64,000 bases of DNA from an uncultured Bacteroides sp. (GTDB lineage Bacteria; Bacteroidota; Bacteroidia; Bacteroidales; Bacteroidaceae): positions 62,001 to 126,000 of the forward strand of contig NZ_CAUCSQ010000003.1 in NCBI RefSeq assembly GCF_958445495.1. Direction: 5' to 3'. The stretch's first letter is position 1. Each line of letters begins with the position of its first letter. Of this stretch, positions 8,728-17,908 are shown one piece after another. A model generated the notes under the pieces. That model worked only from the letters and a program-made list of their open reading frames with translations. It was not told where the DNA came from and did not search any database. The position numbers and the translations under genes are program-made.

Positions 8728-10356
8728 ATGGACAGAAGAAAATTTTTAAAAAACACAGGCTGGTCTTTTCTCGGACTGGCAGCTTCCGGCAGTTTGCTCG
8801 GTTCCTGTGCAGCAGGAAGCAAGGAAGCCCGGAAAATCATGCCGTCAGCAAGCAACCTCAAGATGTTTTGGGGAGACTTACACAATCACTGCAACATCAC
8901 ATACGGACACGGCGACATGCGTGATGCGTTTGAAGCGGCAAAAGAACAACTGGACTTTGTCAGTGTCACCCCTCATGCCATGTGGCCGGATATTCCCGGT
9001 GCGGACGACCCGCGCCTGAAATGGGTGATTGATTACCATACGGGAGCCTTCAAACGCCTGCGTGAAGGCGGCTATGAGAAATACGTGAAGATGACAAACG
9101 AATACAACGATGAAGGCAAGTTCCTGACTTTCATCGGATATGAAGCGCATAGTATGGAACACGGCGACCACGTGGCACTGAATTACGACCTGGACGCTCC
9201 GCTGGTAGAATGCACCTCCATCGAAGACTGGAAAGAAAAAGCGAAAGGCCACAAAGTGTTCGTTACTCCGCACCACATGGGTTATCAGGGCGGATACCGC
9301 GGCTACAACTGGAAATGCTTTACCGAAGGGGATATCACCCCGTTCGTTGAAATGTACTCCCGCCACGGTCTGGCGGAAAGCGACCAGGGCGACTATCCTT
9401 ATCTGCACGACATGGGCCCGCGCCAATGGGAAGGAACCATCCAGTACGGCCTTGAACTGGGCAACAAATTCGGTATCATGGCTTCTACCGACCAGCATTC
9501 CGGTTATCCGGGAAGCTACGGCGACGGACGCATCGGCGTCATGGCTCCGTCATTGACCCGCGATGCCATTTGGGAGGCTCTCCGTACCCGCCACGTATGT
9601 GCTGCAACCGGCGACAAGATTCTGATAGACTTCCGTCTCAATGATGCTTTCATGGGCGACGTAGTCCGCGGAAATAGCCGCCGCATCTATTTGAACGTAA
9701 CGGGCGAAAGCTGCATCGACTATGTAGACATTGTGAAAAACGGCCAGATTCTGGCACGCATGAACGGCCCGTTAACTCCGGTAGCACCGGAAGGTGACAC
9801 GGTACGCTGTAAAGTGAAAGTCGATTTCGGTTGGAACCGTGAAGAAAAATACGTGCACTGGCAAGGTAAACTGTCTCTGGACAAAGGACAGCTTCACGGC
9901 GTCACTCCCTGTTTCCGCGGCGCTGCTTTCACCTCCCCGCAGGAGGGAGAAACCGAATTCCACACACACGTCAACCGCATCCTGTCCATGAACGGCAAAG
10001 AAACGGAACTGGACATGTACAGCAGTAAAAACCCGAATACGACCACTCCCGCCATGCAAGCCGTCATCCTCGACGTAGAAATGCCGAAAGACGGAAAAAT
10101 CATCGCGGAATTCAACGGCAAGAAGTTCGGACACACACTTGGAGAGTTGCTTGAAGGGTCGCGTTCACATTTCATGATTGGCTGGTTGAGCGAAGCGATT
10201 CTCTTTAACCGCGCAATGCCGGAAAGCTGTTTCACTCTGGAGCACTATATGGAAGACAAGGAGCCTCAACGCGATACGGATTACTACTACGTACGTGTCC
10301 GCCAGCGTGACGGGCAATGGGCATGGAGCTCGCCAATCTGGGCGGAAAGAGTATGA
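8728..10356 (+). CDS. DUF3604 (PHP-like) protein with Tat/lipoprotein signal
   Basis: 542 residues. The N-terminus MDRRKFLKNTGWSF is a twin-arginine motif followed by a hydrophobic stretch and GSCA, suggesting Tat export as a folded, metal-loaded lipoprotein. FWGDLHNHCNITYGHGD (Asp50, His52, His54) resembles the metal site of PHP-fold amidohydrolases, followed by FVSVTPHAMWPD, GYEAHSMEHGDHVALNY, VTPHHMGYQG and ASTDQHSGYPGSYGDG, which supply further His/Asp ligands. The family is DUF3604, of unknown activity to my knowledge. It sits between a sulfatase and a sugar kinase in a glycosaminoglycan locus, so a hydrolytic step on a heparan fragment is plausible but unproven. Confidence 0.85.
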   Translation: MDRRKFLKNTGWSFLGLAASGSLLGSCAAGSKEARKIMPSASNLKMFWGDLHNHCNITYGHGDMRDAFEAAKEQLDFVSVTPHAMWPDIPGADDPRLKWVIDYHTGAFKRLREGGYEKYVKMTNEYNDEGKFLTFIGYEAHSMEHGDHVALNYDLDAPLVECTSIEDWKEKAKGHKVFVTPHHMGYQGGYRGYNWKCFTEGDITPFVEMYSRHGLAESDQGDYPYLHDMGPRQWEGTIQYGLELGNKFGIMASTDQHSGYPGSYGDGRIGVMAPSLTRDAIWEALRTRHVCAATGDKILIDFRLNDAFMGDVVRGNSRRIYLNVTGESCIDYVDIVKNGQILARMNGPLTPVAPEGDTVRCKVKVDFGWNREEKYVHWQGKLSLDKGQLHGVTPCFRGAAFTSPQEGETEFHTHVNRILSMNGKETELDMYSSKNPNTTTPAMQAVILDVEMPKDGKIIAEFNGKKFGHTLGELLEGSRSHFMIGWLSEAILFNRAMPESCFTLEHYMEDKEPQRDTDYYYVRVRQRDGQWAWSSPIWAERV

Positions 10357-10405
10357 CCCCGAAGTAGACAATCCTCATAAAGTTCACAATTGATAAAAGC
10401 AAATA

Positions 10406-11347
10406 ATGGAAAAAGAATACGCTATAGGAATTGACCTTGGCGGGACTTCTGTGAAATACGCCCTTATTGACAATGAAGGCGTATTTCACTTTCAAGGAAA
10501 GTTACCGTCGAAAGCCGACATCTCAGCGGAAGCGGTTATCGGACAACTGGTTGCCGCCATCAACGAGACGAAAAACTTCGCAAAAGAACATGGCTACAAA
10601 GTCAATGGTACAGGAATCGGCACACCGGGCATTGTAGACGGTACAAACCGCATTGTCCTGGGAGGTGCGGAAAATATCAAAGGATGGGAAAACCTGCACC
10701 TGGCAGACCGCATCGAATCTGAAACGGGAATCCCCGCTTTGCTGGGAAACGACGCCAACCTGATGGGACTGGGTGAAACAATGTACGGAGCCGGACGGGG
10801 AGCCACCCATGTCGTCTTCCTAACAGTGGGAACAGGTATCGGCGGTGCGGTAGTAATTGACGGAAAACTGTTCAACGGCTATGCCAACCGGGGGACCGAG
10901 CTGGGACACGTCCCTCTGATAGCAAACGGAGAAGCCTGCGCCTGCGGTTCGACCGGCTGTCTGGAACACTACGCATCGACTTCCGCTTTAGTGCGCCGTT
11001 TCAACAAACGGATTGCAGAAGCCGGAATCACCTATCCGGGAGAAGAAATCAACGGAGAACTAATCGTCCGCCTCTACAAGCAGGGAGACGAGATAGCAAG
11101 GGAATCATTGGAAGAACACTGGGATTTTCTGGGACGCGGAATAGCGGGATTCATCAATATATTCAGCCCGCAAAAGATTATAATCGGCGGAGGACTTTCC
11201 GAAGCCGGAGACTTTTACATCCGGGAATTAAGTGAGAAAGCTCACCGCTATGCCATTCCCGACTGCGCCGCAAATACCCGAATCATGGCCGCCACTCTCG
11301 GCAATAAGGCCGGAAGCATCGGAGCCGCCTCACTTTTTTTCAGTTGA
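10406..11347 (+). CDS. ROK-family sugar kinase
   Basis: 313 residues, standard ROK length, no signal peptide, so cytoplasmic. The N-terminal ATP site is GIDLGGTSVKYALID. GNDANLMGLGE contains the presumed catalytic Asp. TVGTGIGGAVVIDGKLFNG and ELGHVP follow, then the zinc motif CACGSTGCLEHYAS (from about residue 178) that defines ROK proteins. It probably phosphorylates the amino sugar (GlcNAc/GlcN) or glucose released from the heparan disaccharides. It lies 50 bases after DUF3604 and 46 bases before the MFS gene, in the same operon. Confidence 0.93.
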   Translation: MEKEYAIGIDLGGTSVKYALIDNEGVFHFQGKLPSKADISAEAVIGQLVAAINETKNFAKEHGYKVNGTGIGTPGIVDGTNRIVLGGAENIKGWENLHLADRIESETGIPALLGNDANLMGLGETMYGAGRGATHVVFLTVGTGIGGAVVIDGKLFNGYANRGTELGHVPLIANGEACACGSTGCLEHYASTSALVRRFNKRIAEAGITYPGEEINGELIVRLYKQGDEIARESLEEHWDFLGRGIAGFINIFSPQKIIIGGGLSEAGDFYIRELSEKAHRYAIPDCAANTRIMAATLGNKAGSIGAASLFFS

Positions 11348-11393
11348 TAACTGAAAAACAACCGCTCATTTATCAACTTTATAAATTTAAATT

Positions 11394-12659
11394 ATGAAAA
11401 GAAATTTAGGAATGCTGGCGCTGATAATGGCGTTCTGGTTCACCATCTCGTTTATTACCAATATCCTGGGACCGCTCATTCCGGACATTATCCGCAATTT
11501 CAATCTGAGCGACCTGGCTATGGCGGGATTTATCCCGACTTCCTTCTTCCTCGCCTACGCCATCATGTCTATTCCGGCAGGACTGCTCATCGACCGTTTC
11601 GGCGAGAAGCCGGTACTGTTCGGAGGGTTTCTGATGCCGTTCATAGGGACCATCCTGTTTGCCTGCATGCATACCTACCCGATGTTATTGGCCTCTTCCT
11701 TCATTATCGGACTGGGAATGGCAATGTTACAAACCGTATTAAACCCGCTCCAACGTACCGTAGGAGGAGAAGAAAACTACGCTTTCGTTGCCGAACTGGC
11801 GCAATTCATGTTCGGAACCGCTTCTTTCCTAAGCCCTCTGGTATATTCTCACCTGATTCACGAACTCGACCCGGCAATCTACACCGCTGGAAAGAGCTGT
11901 TTTATCGACCTGTTGGCGGATATTACTCCGCATGACATGCCTTGGGTTTCCCTTTATTGGGTATTCACCCTGTTACTGCTGGTTATGCTGATAGCCGTCA
12001 GTGTCTCCCGGTTTCCTAAAATCGAACTGAAAGAAGAGGAGAAAAGCGGTTCCAAAGATTCCTACCTGACCCTATTCAGGCAGAAATACGTATGGTTGTT
12101 CTTTCTGGGCATCTTCTGCTATGTCAGTACCGAACAGGGAACTTCCATCTTCATGAGCACATTTCTCGAACAATACCACGGAGTCAATCCGCAAACCGAC
12201 GGCGCACAGGCAGTCAGCTACTTCTGGGGACTGATGACAAGCGGTTGCCTGGTAGGGATGATTCTGCTGAAACTGATTGACAGCAAACGCCTGTTGCAGG
12301 TATCGGGGATATTAACCGTTGTCCTGCTGCTATCCGCCCTGTTCGGAAGCAAGGAAATATCTCTCATAGCTTTCCCCGCAATCGGATTCAGCATTTCAAT
12401 GATGTATTCCATCGTATTCTCACTGGCATTAAATTCCGCTTCGCAACACCACGGTTCATTTGCCGGCATCCTATGTTCGGCAATTGTCGGCGGAGCCGGC
12501 GGACCAATGATTGTAAGCACGATAGCAGACGCCACATCGCTCCGCACAGGCATGCTGTTCATCCTCGTTTTCGTAGGTTACATCACTTTCATCGGCTTTT
12601 GGGCGCGCCCGCTAATCAACAACAAGACCATCAGCCTGAAAGAGCTGTTCAAACGGTGA
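11394..12659 (+). CDS. MFS transporter (fucose-permease-like sugar importer)
   Basis: 421 residues with about 12 hydrophobic helices. The first loop has AGLLIDRFGEKPVLFGG, the MFS motif A (G-x-x-x-D-R-x-G-x-K). The overall look resembles FucP/GluP-type sugar symporters. An insertion between helices 5 and 6 (near residues 155-185) is longer than in many relatives. Position between the ROK kinase and the last lyase of the locus suggests inner-membrane import of the mono- or disaccharide product before phosphorylation. Specificity is inferred from context. Confidence 0.9.
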   Translation: MKRNLGMLALIMAFWFTISFITNILGPLIPDIIRNFNLSDLAMAGFIPTSFFLAYAIMSIPAGLLIDRFGEKPVLFGGFLMPFIGTILFACMHTYPMLLASSFIIGLGMAMLQTVLNPLQRTVGGEENYAFVAELAQFMFGTASFLSPLVYSHLIHELDPAIYTAGKSCFIDLLADITPHDMPWVSLYWVFTLLLLVMLIAVSVSRFPKIELKEEEKSGSKDSYLTLFRQKYVWLFFLGIFCYVSTEQGTSIFMSTFLEQYHGVNPQTDGAQAVSYFWGLMTSGCLVGMILLKLIDSKRLLQVSGILTVVLLLSALFGSKEISLIAFPAIGFSISMMYSIVFSLALNSASQHHGSFAGILCSAIVGGAGGPMIVSTIADATSLRTGMLFILVFVGYITFIGFWARPLINNKTISLKELFKR

Positions 12660-12717
12660 CGGACGGAAAGCGGCAAACAATAAACGACGAATGACGAACA
12701 ATAAAAACAAAAATAAT

Positions 12718-15339
12718 ATGATTAAACAGCAAACCCATATCTTCCTTCTGGCCGTCCTTCTGCTTTCCGCCAACGGATACGCCCAGAAAAGCATCATGCG
12801 CCTGACCCGGCAAACACTGATGCATGAAGTCCGTGAAACACCCTTTCCGCTGGACGGGCAACACATAGCGGTCAATCCGCCGCGTTTCATGTGGCCGGAC
12901 AAGTTTCCCCACCTCGGCGCCGTACTTGACGGAGTAGAAGAAAAGGACTACAAACCGGAGGTAACCTACCGCATCCGTATCGCACGCGACCCGGAGTTCA
13001 AATCGGAAGTGATTACCGCTGAAAGGAAATGGGCTTTCTTCAATCCTTTCCAACTGTTTGAGAAAGGAAAATGGTATTGGCAACATGCTTATGTAGATAA
13101 AAACGGGAAAGAAGAATGGTCTCCCGTCTACCACTTCTTCGTAGACGGGCAGACCCGCATCTTCAACCCTCCTTCGTTGCAGGAAGTACTTGCCAAACTG
13201 CCGAAAAGCCATCCCCGAATTTTGCTCGACGCCAAGGATTGGGACAATATCATCGAACGTAACAAAGACAACGAAGAAGCGCAAGCCTACATCAGAAAAG
13301 CAGACAAATACCTGAACCGCCCGCTGAAACACCTGGAAGAAGAAATCGATACGACACAAGTCGTCAAGCTGACAAATATTGTCCAATACCGTTCCGCCCT
13401 GATTCGCGAAAGCCGTAAAATCGTTGACCGGGAAGAGGCGAACATCGAAGCGATGGTACGCGCATACCTGCTCACCAAGAACGAGAAATATTACAGGGAA
13501 GGAATCAAACGCCTGTCCGAAATCCTTTCATGGAAAGACAGCAAATATTTTGCAGGCGATTTCAACCGCTCCACCATCCTGTCTATGAGTACTTCGGCCT
13601 ATGACGGATGGTATAACCTGCTGACTCCGAACGAAAAGAAAATGCTTCTAAGAAGTATCCGCGACAACGGCAAGAAGTTCTACCGCGAATATGTCAATCA
13701 CCTGGAAAACCGCATTGCCGACAACCATGTATGGCAAATGACTTTCCGTATCCTGAACATGGCAGCCTTCGCTACTTACGGAGAACTTCCGATGGCCTCC
13801 ACCTGGGTAGACTATTGTTACAACGAATGGGTGTCCCGCCTGCCGGGACTGAACACCGACGGAGGATGGCACAACGGTGATTCTTATTTCCACGTCAACC
13901 TGCGCACGCTAATCGAAGTCCCCGCCTTCTACTCACGCATCAGCGGATTCGATTTCTTTGCTGAGCCTTGGTACAACAACAACGCCCTATACGTCATCTA
14001 CCAACAACCCCCGTTCTCGAAATCCGCCGGACATGGCAACTCGCACGAGACGAAAATGAAACCGAACGGCACGCGAGTAGGCTATGCAGACGCACTGGCA
14101 CGCGAGTGCAACAATCCGTGGGCTGCCGCCTATGTGCGCACTATCCTGGAAAAAGAACCGGATATCATGAAAAAGACATTCCTGGGAAAATCCGGAGATT
14201 TGACATGGTACCGCTGCACAACCCAAAAGCCTTTCCCGAAAGAGGAACACACTCTTGCAGAGTTACCTGGGACAAAAGTGTTCAATGAAACGGGAATCGC
14301 CACGATGCATACTTCACTAGGAGACATCGGCAAGAACGCCATGCTTTCATTTCGTTCCAGTCCTTACGGCTCCACCTCTCATGCCCTTGCCAACCAGAAT
14401 GCCTTCAACACTTTCTACGGAGGCAAAGCTATTTTTTACAGCAGCGGACACCGTACAGGCTTCACAGACGACCACTGCATGTATTCCTATCGCAACACGC
14501 GCGCCCATAACAGCATCCTGGTCAACGGAATGACTCAAAAGATAGGAACGGAAGGATACGGATGGATTCCGCGCTGGTATGAAGGGGAAAAGATTTCCTA
14601 CCTAGTGGGAGACGCCTCCAATGCTTATGGCAAAGTGACCTCTCCCTTATGGCTGAAACGGGGAGAATTGTCCGGAACCCGATACACGCCCGACAAGGGA
14701 TGGGATGAGAACAAATTGGATTTATTCCGCCGCCATGTCATTCAATTAGGGAATAGCGGAATATACGTAATCTACGATGAATTGGAAGGGAAAGAGGCTG
14801 TCACCTGGAGTTATCTCCTCCACACGGTAGAACTCCCCATGGAAGTGCAGGAGCTGGCGGATGAAATAAAAGTGACCGGCAAGAATAAAACGGGAGGCGT
14901 CTCCGTCGCCCATCTTTTCAGTTCGGCAAAGACCGGACAGGCAATCACGGACACCTTTTTCTGCGCCCCGACTAACTGGAAAAACGTAACGAACGCCCAA
15001 GGGAAAACGGTGAAATATCCGAACCACTGGCATTTTTCATCCACGACCGTCCCGTGCAAGACAGCCCGCTTCCTGACAATCATGGATATTCACGGCGATA
15101 ATCGCCCGGACTTGGAAGTGGTCCGTAAAGGAAATACCGTGCAGGTAGGCAACTGGACCGTTACCTGCAACCTGACGGGAGAAGGAAAGGCTGCCGTGAA
15201 TGTCACCAACAAGACCGAAAAAGTTTCTTTAAGCTATGATGCCGGTAAAAAAGAAGGGGTAACGGTTATTACCGACCAGGTGAAAGGTAAACAAGTAGAT
15301 AAAATCCTGACGGACTATTTACCGGACTTCGAGATTTAA
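12718..15339 (+). CDS. DUF4962/heparinase II-III lyase (PL15-like, oligo-heparan lyase)
   Basis: I start at the ATG at 12718 because it gives a clean signal peptide (MIKQQTHIFLLAVLLLSANG then YAQ); an in-frame ATG at 12691 adds nine polar residues and is less likely. The protein is about 873 residues. The N-terminal part (roughly 20-120) is a DUF4962-like beta domain; the middle is an alpha-toroid with DNHVWQMTFRILNMAAF and GGWHNGDSYFHVN (likely catalytic region); the C-terminal heparinase II/III beta domain has SFRSSPYGSTSHALANQNAFNT. The matching gene at this end of the B. thetaiotaomicron heparan locus (BT4652) is a PL15 exo-acting lyase. The last 21 bases overlap the end of the convergent ABC transporter gene. 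Confidence 0.9.
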   Translation: MIKQQTHIFLLAVLLLSANGYAQKSIMRLTRQTLMHEVRETPFPLDGQHIAVNPPRFMWPDKFPHLGAVLDGVEEKDYKPEVTYRIRIARDPEFKSEVITAERKWAFFNPFQLFEKGKWYWQHAYVDKNGKEEWSPVYHFFVDGQTRIFNPPSLQEVLAKLPKSHPRILLDAKDWDNIIERNKDNEEAQAYIRKADKYLNRPLKHLEEEIDTTQVVKLTNIVQYRSALIRESRKIVDREEANIEAMVRAYLLTKNEKYYREGIKRLSEILSWKDSKYFAGDFNRSTILSMSTSAYDGWYNLLTPNEKKMLLRSIRDNGKKFYREYVNHLENRIADNHVWQMTFRILNMAAFATYGELPMASTWVDYCYNEWVSRLPGLNTDGGWHNGDSYFHVNLRTLIEVPAFYSRISGFDFFAEPWYNNNALYVIYQQPPFSKSAGHGNSHETKMKPNGTRVGYADALARECNNPWAAAYVRTILEKEPDIMKKTFLGKSGDLTWYRCTTQKPFPKEEHTLAELPGTKVFNETGIATMHTSLGDIGKNAMLSFRSSPYGSTSHALANQNAFNTFYGGKAIFYSSGHRTGFTDDHCMYSYRNTRAHNSILVNGMTQKIGTEGYGWIPRWYEGEKISYLVGDASNAYGKVTSPLWLKRGELSGTRYTPDKGWDENKLDLFRRHVIQLGNSGIYVIYDELEGKEAVTWSYLLHTVELPMEVQELADEIKVTGKNKTGGVSVAHLFSSAKTGQAITDTFFCAPTNWKNVTNAQGKTVKYPNHWHFSSTTVPCKTARFLTIMDIHGDNRPDLEVVRKGNTVQVGNWTVTCNLTGEGKAAVNVTNKTEKVSLSYDAGKKEGVTVITDQVKGKQVDKILTDYLPDFEI

Positions 15340-16977
15340 TTCCGTATTTCTGCGTATCCGTACCGTAAACGGGCAAAGCCGGGCAATCAGTTCCCGATGA
15401 GTAATCAGAATCAGCGTCTTATTCTTTACTTGTCGGGAAAGACGCTCCAATAAAATCTTTTCAGTCTCTCCGTCCAATGATGAAGTAGGTTCGTCCAACA
15501 GGAGGACACTGCCGGGACGAAGCAAACCGCGGGCTATGGCGATGCGTTGCGCCTGACCTTCGCTAAGCCCCGCGCCTTGTTCCCCGCAAAGGGTATCCAG
15601 GCCGTCGGGCAGCGCATAGACAAAATCCGCCGCTGCCGTATGCAGTGCAAAATGCAGCTCCTGTTCCGTCGCATCGGGATTGCCCATCAACAGGTTCTCA
15701 CGTATGGTCCCGCTAATGAGCGTATTGCCTTGCGGCACATAAGAAAGGTTGCACCGGGTGAGCGGAGAAGCTTCCGTTTCTCTCTCTTCATTATAAAACA
15801 CGACCTTGCCGCTGTCAGGCAGAAGAAGGGCGAGTACCAGCCGCAAAAGAGTACTTTTCCCCGCACCCGTCTCCCCTATGACGGCAGTCAGGCTGCCCGG
15901 GACAAAATCATAGGTGAAGTTCTGGAAAATCTTACGCTTACTTCCGGGATAAGCAAATTCCAACTGTACCAGACGGACTCCCAAAGGTCCTGCCAGGCGT
16001 ATCGGTTCTCCCTGCTGCTCCAACGGGCAAGAAGAAAGTTCTTCAAGACGCTCTATCGAAGTAAACGCGCGGACAAACGCCGGAATCTGGCGGCTAAGCT
16101 CCACTATGGGACGCTGTACCTGTGCCACCAATTGCAAAAAGGCGGTCATCATGCCAAAAGTTACGGTACCGTCACGCAATCCGAAAATTCCCCATAGAAA
16201 AGCGGTCATATACCCCATCGAAAAACCGAGCTGAACCATCAGGCGGGAAAAGAGTGAAAAATCTGTCCGCCGCATTACCAGACACTGCAAGTCCGATTGC
16301 AGAGAAGTCAACGAACCGACGGCACGCGCCGTATATTCCAATGTACGGACCAACGTGCGATGTTGCAGGTATTCCTGGATATGGCTCTGTACATGACTGT
16401 CCGCGGCACGTATCTCACGGGACAATCTACGCATCTTCCTCACGTAACTTTTACTAAGCAACAACGCCGCCGGCATAATAAAGAGTACGATTCCCGCCAG
16501 CCATTCATCCATGCAGAAAAGGAAGAAAAAGGCTCCCGCCAGTTGAACGGCCGTAACCATAACGGAAGGAATCCCCCTGGACAATATATCGGTAACCGTC
16601 AATACATCTTCCATCAGCCGGTTAAGCATATCACCGGTATGAAGTTCTTTCTGTCCCATCCACCGGCTTTCCATCAAACGTGCAAAAAGCTTGCCGCGCA
16701 ACTCATTGCGGAGGCAGATTTCCTGACGGCTGCCCAGACGGCTACCGACGGCGGACAAGCATAACTGCATCAGCATGCAAAATACCATCCATCCGATATA
16801 AAAGTCGAGAGAACCGTCAGAACGGCGGGTTACTATATCAATCAGGCATTTGCACACCCATATAAAAGACAAGGATACCGCTACGCGCAGTATCCCAATC
16901 ATGCCATTCCATAAAATTCGGAGACGGAATCTTTTTGAAACGCTCCACAGCCATTTGATGCAATCTTTCACCTGCAT
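15319..16977 (-). CDS. ABC transporter, fused membrane and ATPase domains (peptide/lipid exporter type)
   Basis: 552 residues: six-helix ABC membrane domain (about 1-310) then an ATPase domain (about 325-552). The ATPase shows Walker A GETGAGKST, Q-loop SYVPQGN, signature LSEGQAQRIAIARGLL and Walker B VLLLDEPTSSLD, all intact, so it should be active. There is no N-terminal C39 peptidase domain. It starts 15 bases after the S26-like peptidase gene and is clearly in one operon with it. Such half-transporters export peptides, lipids or drugs. The partner peptidase and the upstream PqqD/HprK genes make a peptide cargo attractive, but this is inference. Confidence 0.88.
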   Translation of the reverse strand: MQVKDCIKWLWSVSKRFRLRILWNGMIGILRVAVSLSFIWVCKCLIDIVTRRSDGSLDFYIGWMVFCMLMQLCLSAVGSRLGSRQEICLRNELRGKLFARLMESRWMGQKELHTGDMLNRLMEDVLTVTDILSRGIPSVMVTAVQLAGAFFFLFCMDEWLAGIVLFIMPAALLLSKSYVRKMRRLSREIRAADSHVQSHIQEYLQHRTLVRTLEYTARAVGSLTSLQSDLQCLVMRRTDFSLFSRLMVQLGFSMGYMTAFLWGIFGLRDGTVTFGMMTAFLQLVAQVQRPIVELSRQIPAFVRAFTSIERLEELSSCPLEQQGEPIRLAGPLGVRLVQLEFAYPGSKRKIFQNFTYDFVPGSLTAVIGETGAGKSTLLRLVLALLLPDSGKVVFYNEERETEASPLTRCNLSYVPQGNTLISGTIRENLLMGNPDATEQELHFALHTAAADFVYALPDGLDTLCGEQGAGLSEGQAQRIAIARGLLRPGSVLLLDEPTSSLDGETEKILLERLSRQVKNKTLILITHRELIARLCPFTVRIRRNTELNLEVR

Positions 16978-16992
16978 GTTTCCATCATATAT

Positions 16993-17481
16993 TTAACCGG
17001 TCTTTTTTCTCCAATAACGGCATGCCGCCAGAATATACCGGCGGAAAGGCCGCAATGCCGACCAAACCCGTACCTTACGGCATTCGCCCGGAGAGTCGCA
17101 GTCCACATAGCGTCCGTTACGTACGATTTTCAGGACTTTTCCACAAATGTTTTCCTGCAGGCATGTCTCCGTGACAGATACATTCCCGTCTCCCATCAGG
17201 ACAATACGTTTATCTTCGATTCGGTAAATCCGGTGCAGCACATACCCCTTTTCTCCGAGGTATGCCAGCACGATGTCACCGACCCGGATTTGTTTTTCTT
17301 TTTGAAGTACCACCTTATCGCGCCCTCCGACAATGAAGGGATACATGCTGTTTCCTTTCGCCCGTAACAGCACGCTCCGCCCTTCGGACAGCATGGCGGC
17401 CACATCGGACAACAACAATCCGTTAGGCAATATTATTTTTTCGGGTAATGTCATCTCTTCCGTTTTATCCGGACAGCGCAT
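16993..17481 (-). CDS. S24/S26 (SipW-like) serine peptidase
   Basis: 162 residues. LLRAKGNSMYPFIVGGRD contains the signal-peptidase motif G-x-S-M-x-P with the nucleophile Ser near residue 43. The second motif is VLHRIYRI followed by VLMGDGN, matching the Ser-His (SipW/eukaryotic-like) rather than Ser-Lys type. There is no obvious N-terminal membrane anchor, unlike LepB, though the Arg-rich C-terminus (RPFRRYILAACRYWRKK) could touch the membrane. Met10 (17454) is an alternative start. It is co-transcribed with the ABC exporter, so processing of an exported peptide is a reasonable guess; no substrate is identified. Confidence 0.8.
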   Translation of the reverse strand: MRCPDKTEEMTLPEKIILPNGLLLSDVAAMLSEGRSVLLRAKGNSMYPFIVGGRDKVVLQKEKQIRVGDIVLAYLGEKGYVLHRIYRIEDKRIVLMGDGNVSVTETCLQENICGKVLKIVRNGRYVDCDSPGECRKVRVWSALRPFRRYILAACRYWRKKTG

Positions 17482-17508
17482 ATTTTTTCCGGACAGTAAT
17501 ATATAATA

Positions 17509-17547
17509 AAAAATGATGCCTACCTTTCACAGGCAAGCATCATTTTT
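17509..17547 (-). terminator. Perfect stem-loop with T-run just upstream of the S26 peptidase gene
   Basis: On the minus strand the arms at 17547-17537 and 17519-17509 (AAAAATGATGC / GCATCATTTTT) pair perfectly; an inner GCCT/AGGC pair extends the stem and Ts follow. This looks like a rho-independent terminator. It lies only 27 bases before the peptidase start and downstream of a possible promoter at 17645-17675, so it may be a leader attenuator; it could also end read-through from ompA. Confidence 0.7.
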
Positions 17548-17908
17548 CCGCAGCCAATATTACCCTCCGGTAAAACCGACATGCATTTTCTAACATAAAA
17601 TAAGGGGATAAAAGTATATTTATTTGAACTGGCATGTTCAAACACAAAGGTATTCCGGCCCATCCGTTTTTCAAGTAAAAACAAAACAAACCGTTATATA
17701 ATATTCCAGGCAGGAAACAGATATCGGTGTCCGGACCTGATTGCCCGCCTGCATAAGCTTTCATAAGTATTCTCCTCCCGACCACTCTTGGCCGGGAAGA
17801 GAATTATAAACAAAACAAAACAAACGAATGGATTCAATGCGTACAGCCTATGATATCACATCATAAGTCTGTGGTAAAAATCCATATTGAGATATAAGGG
17901 TTTTTCGT
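17548..17908. other. Intergenic stretch between ompA and the S26 peptidase gene
   Basis: About 360 bases without a convincing gene. It holds the possible minus-strand promoter at 17645-17675. An 81-codon open frame on the minus strand (17540-17785) has no recognisable features and overlaps the terminator, so I do not call it a gene. Confidence 0.5.
17645..17675 (-). promoter_or_regulatory. Putative promoter for the S26 peptidase / ABC exporter operon
   Basis: Read on the minus strand, TACCTTTG (17652-17645) fits the Bacteroides -7 box, with CTTG (17675-17672) 19 bases upstream as a weak -33 box. It would give a leader of about 150 bases containing the hairpin at 17509-17547. Confidence 0.45.

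Noticed and set aside
17540..17785. 81-codon minus-strand frame between ompA and the S26 peptidase gene
   Set aside because: No conserved pattern, and it overlaps the terminator hairpin and the putative promoter.
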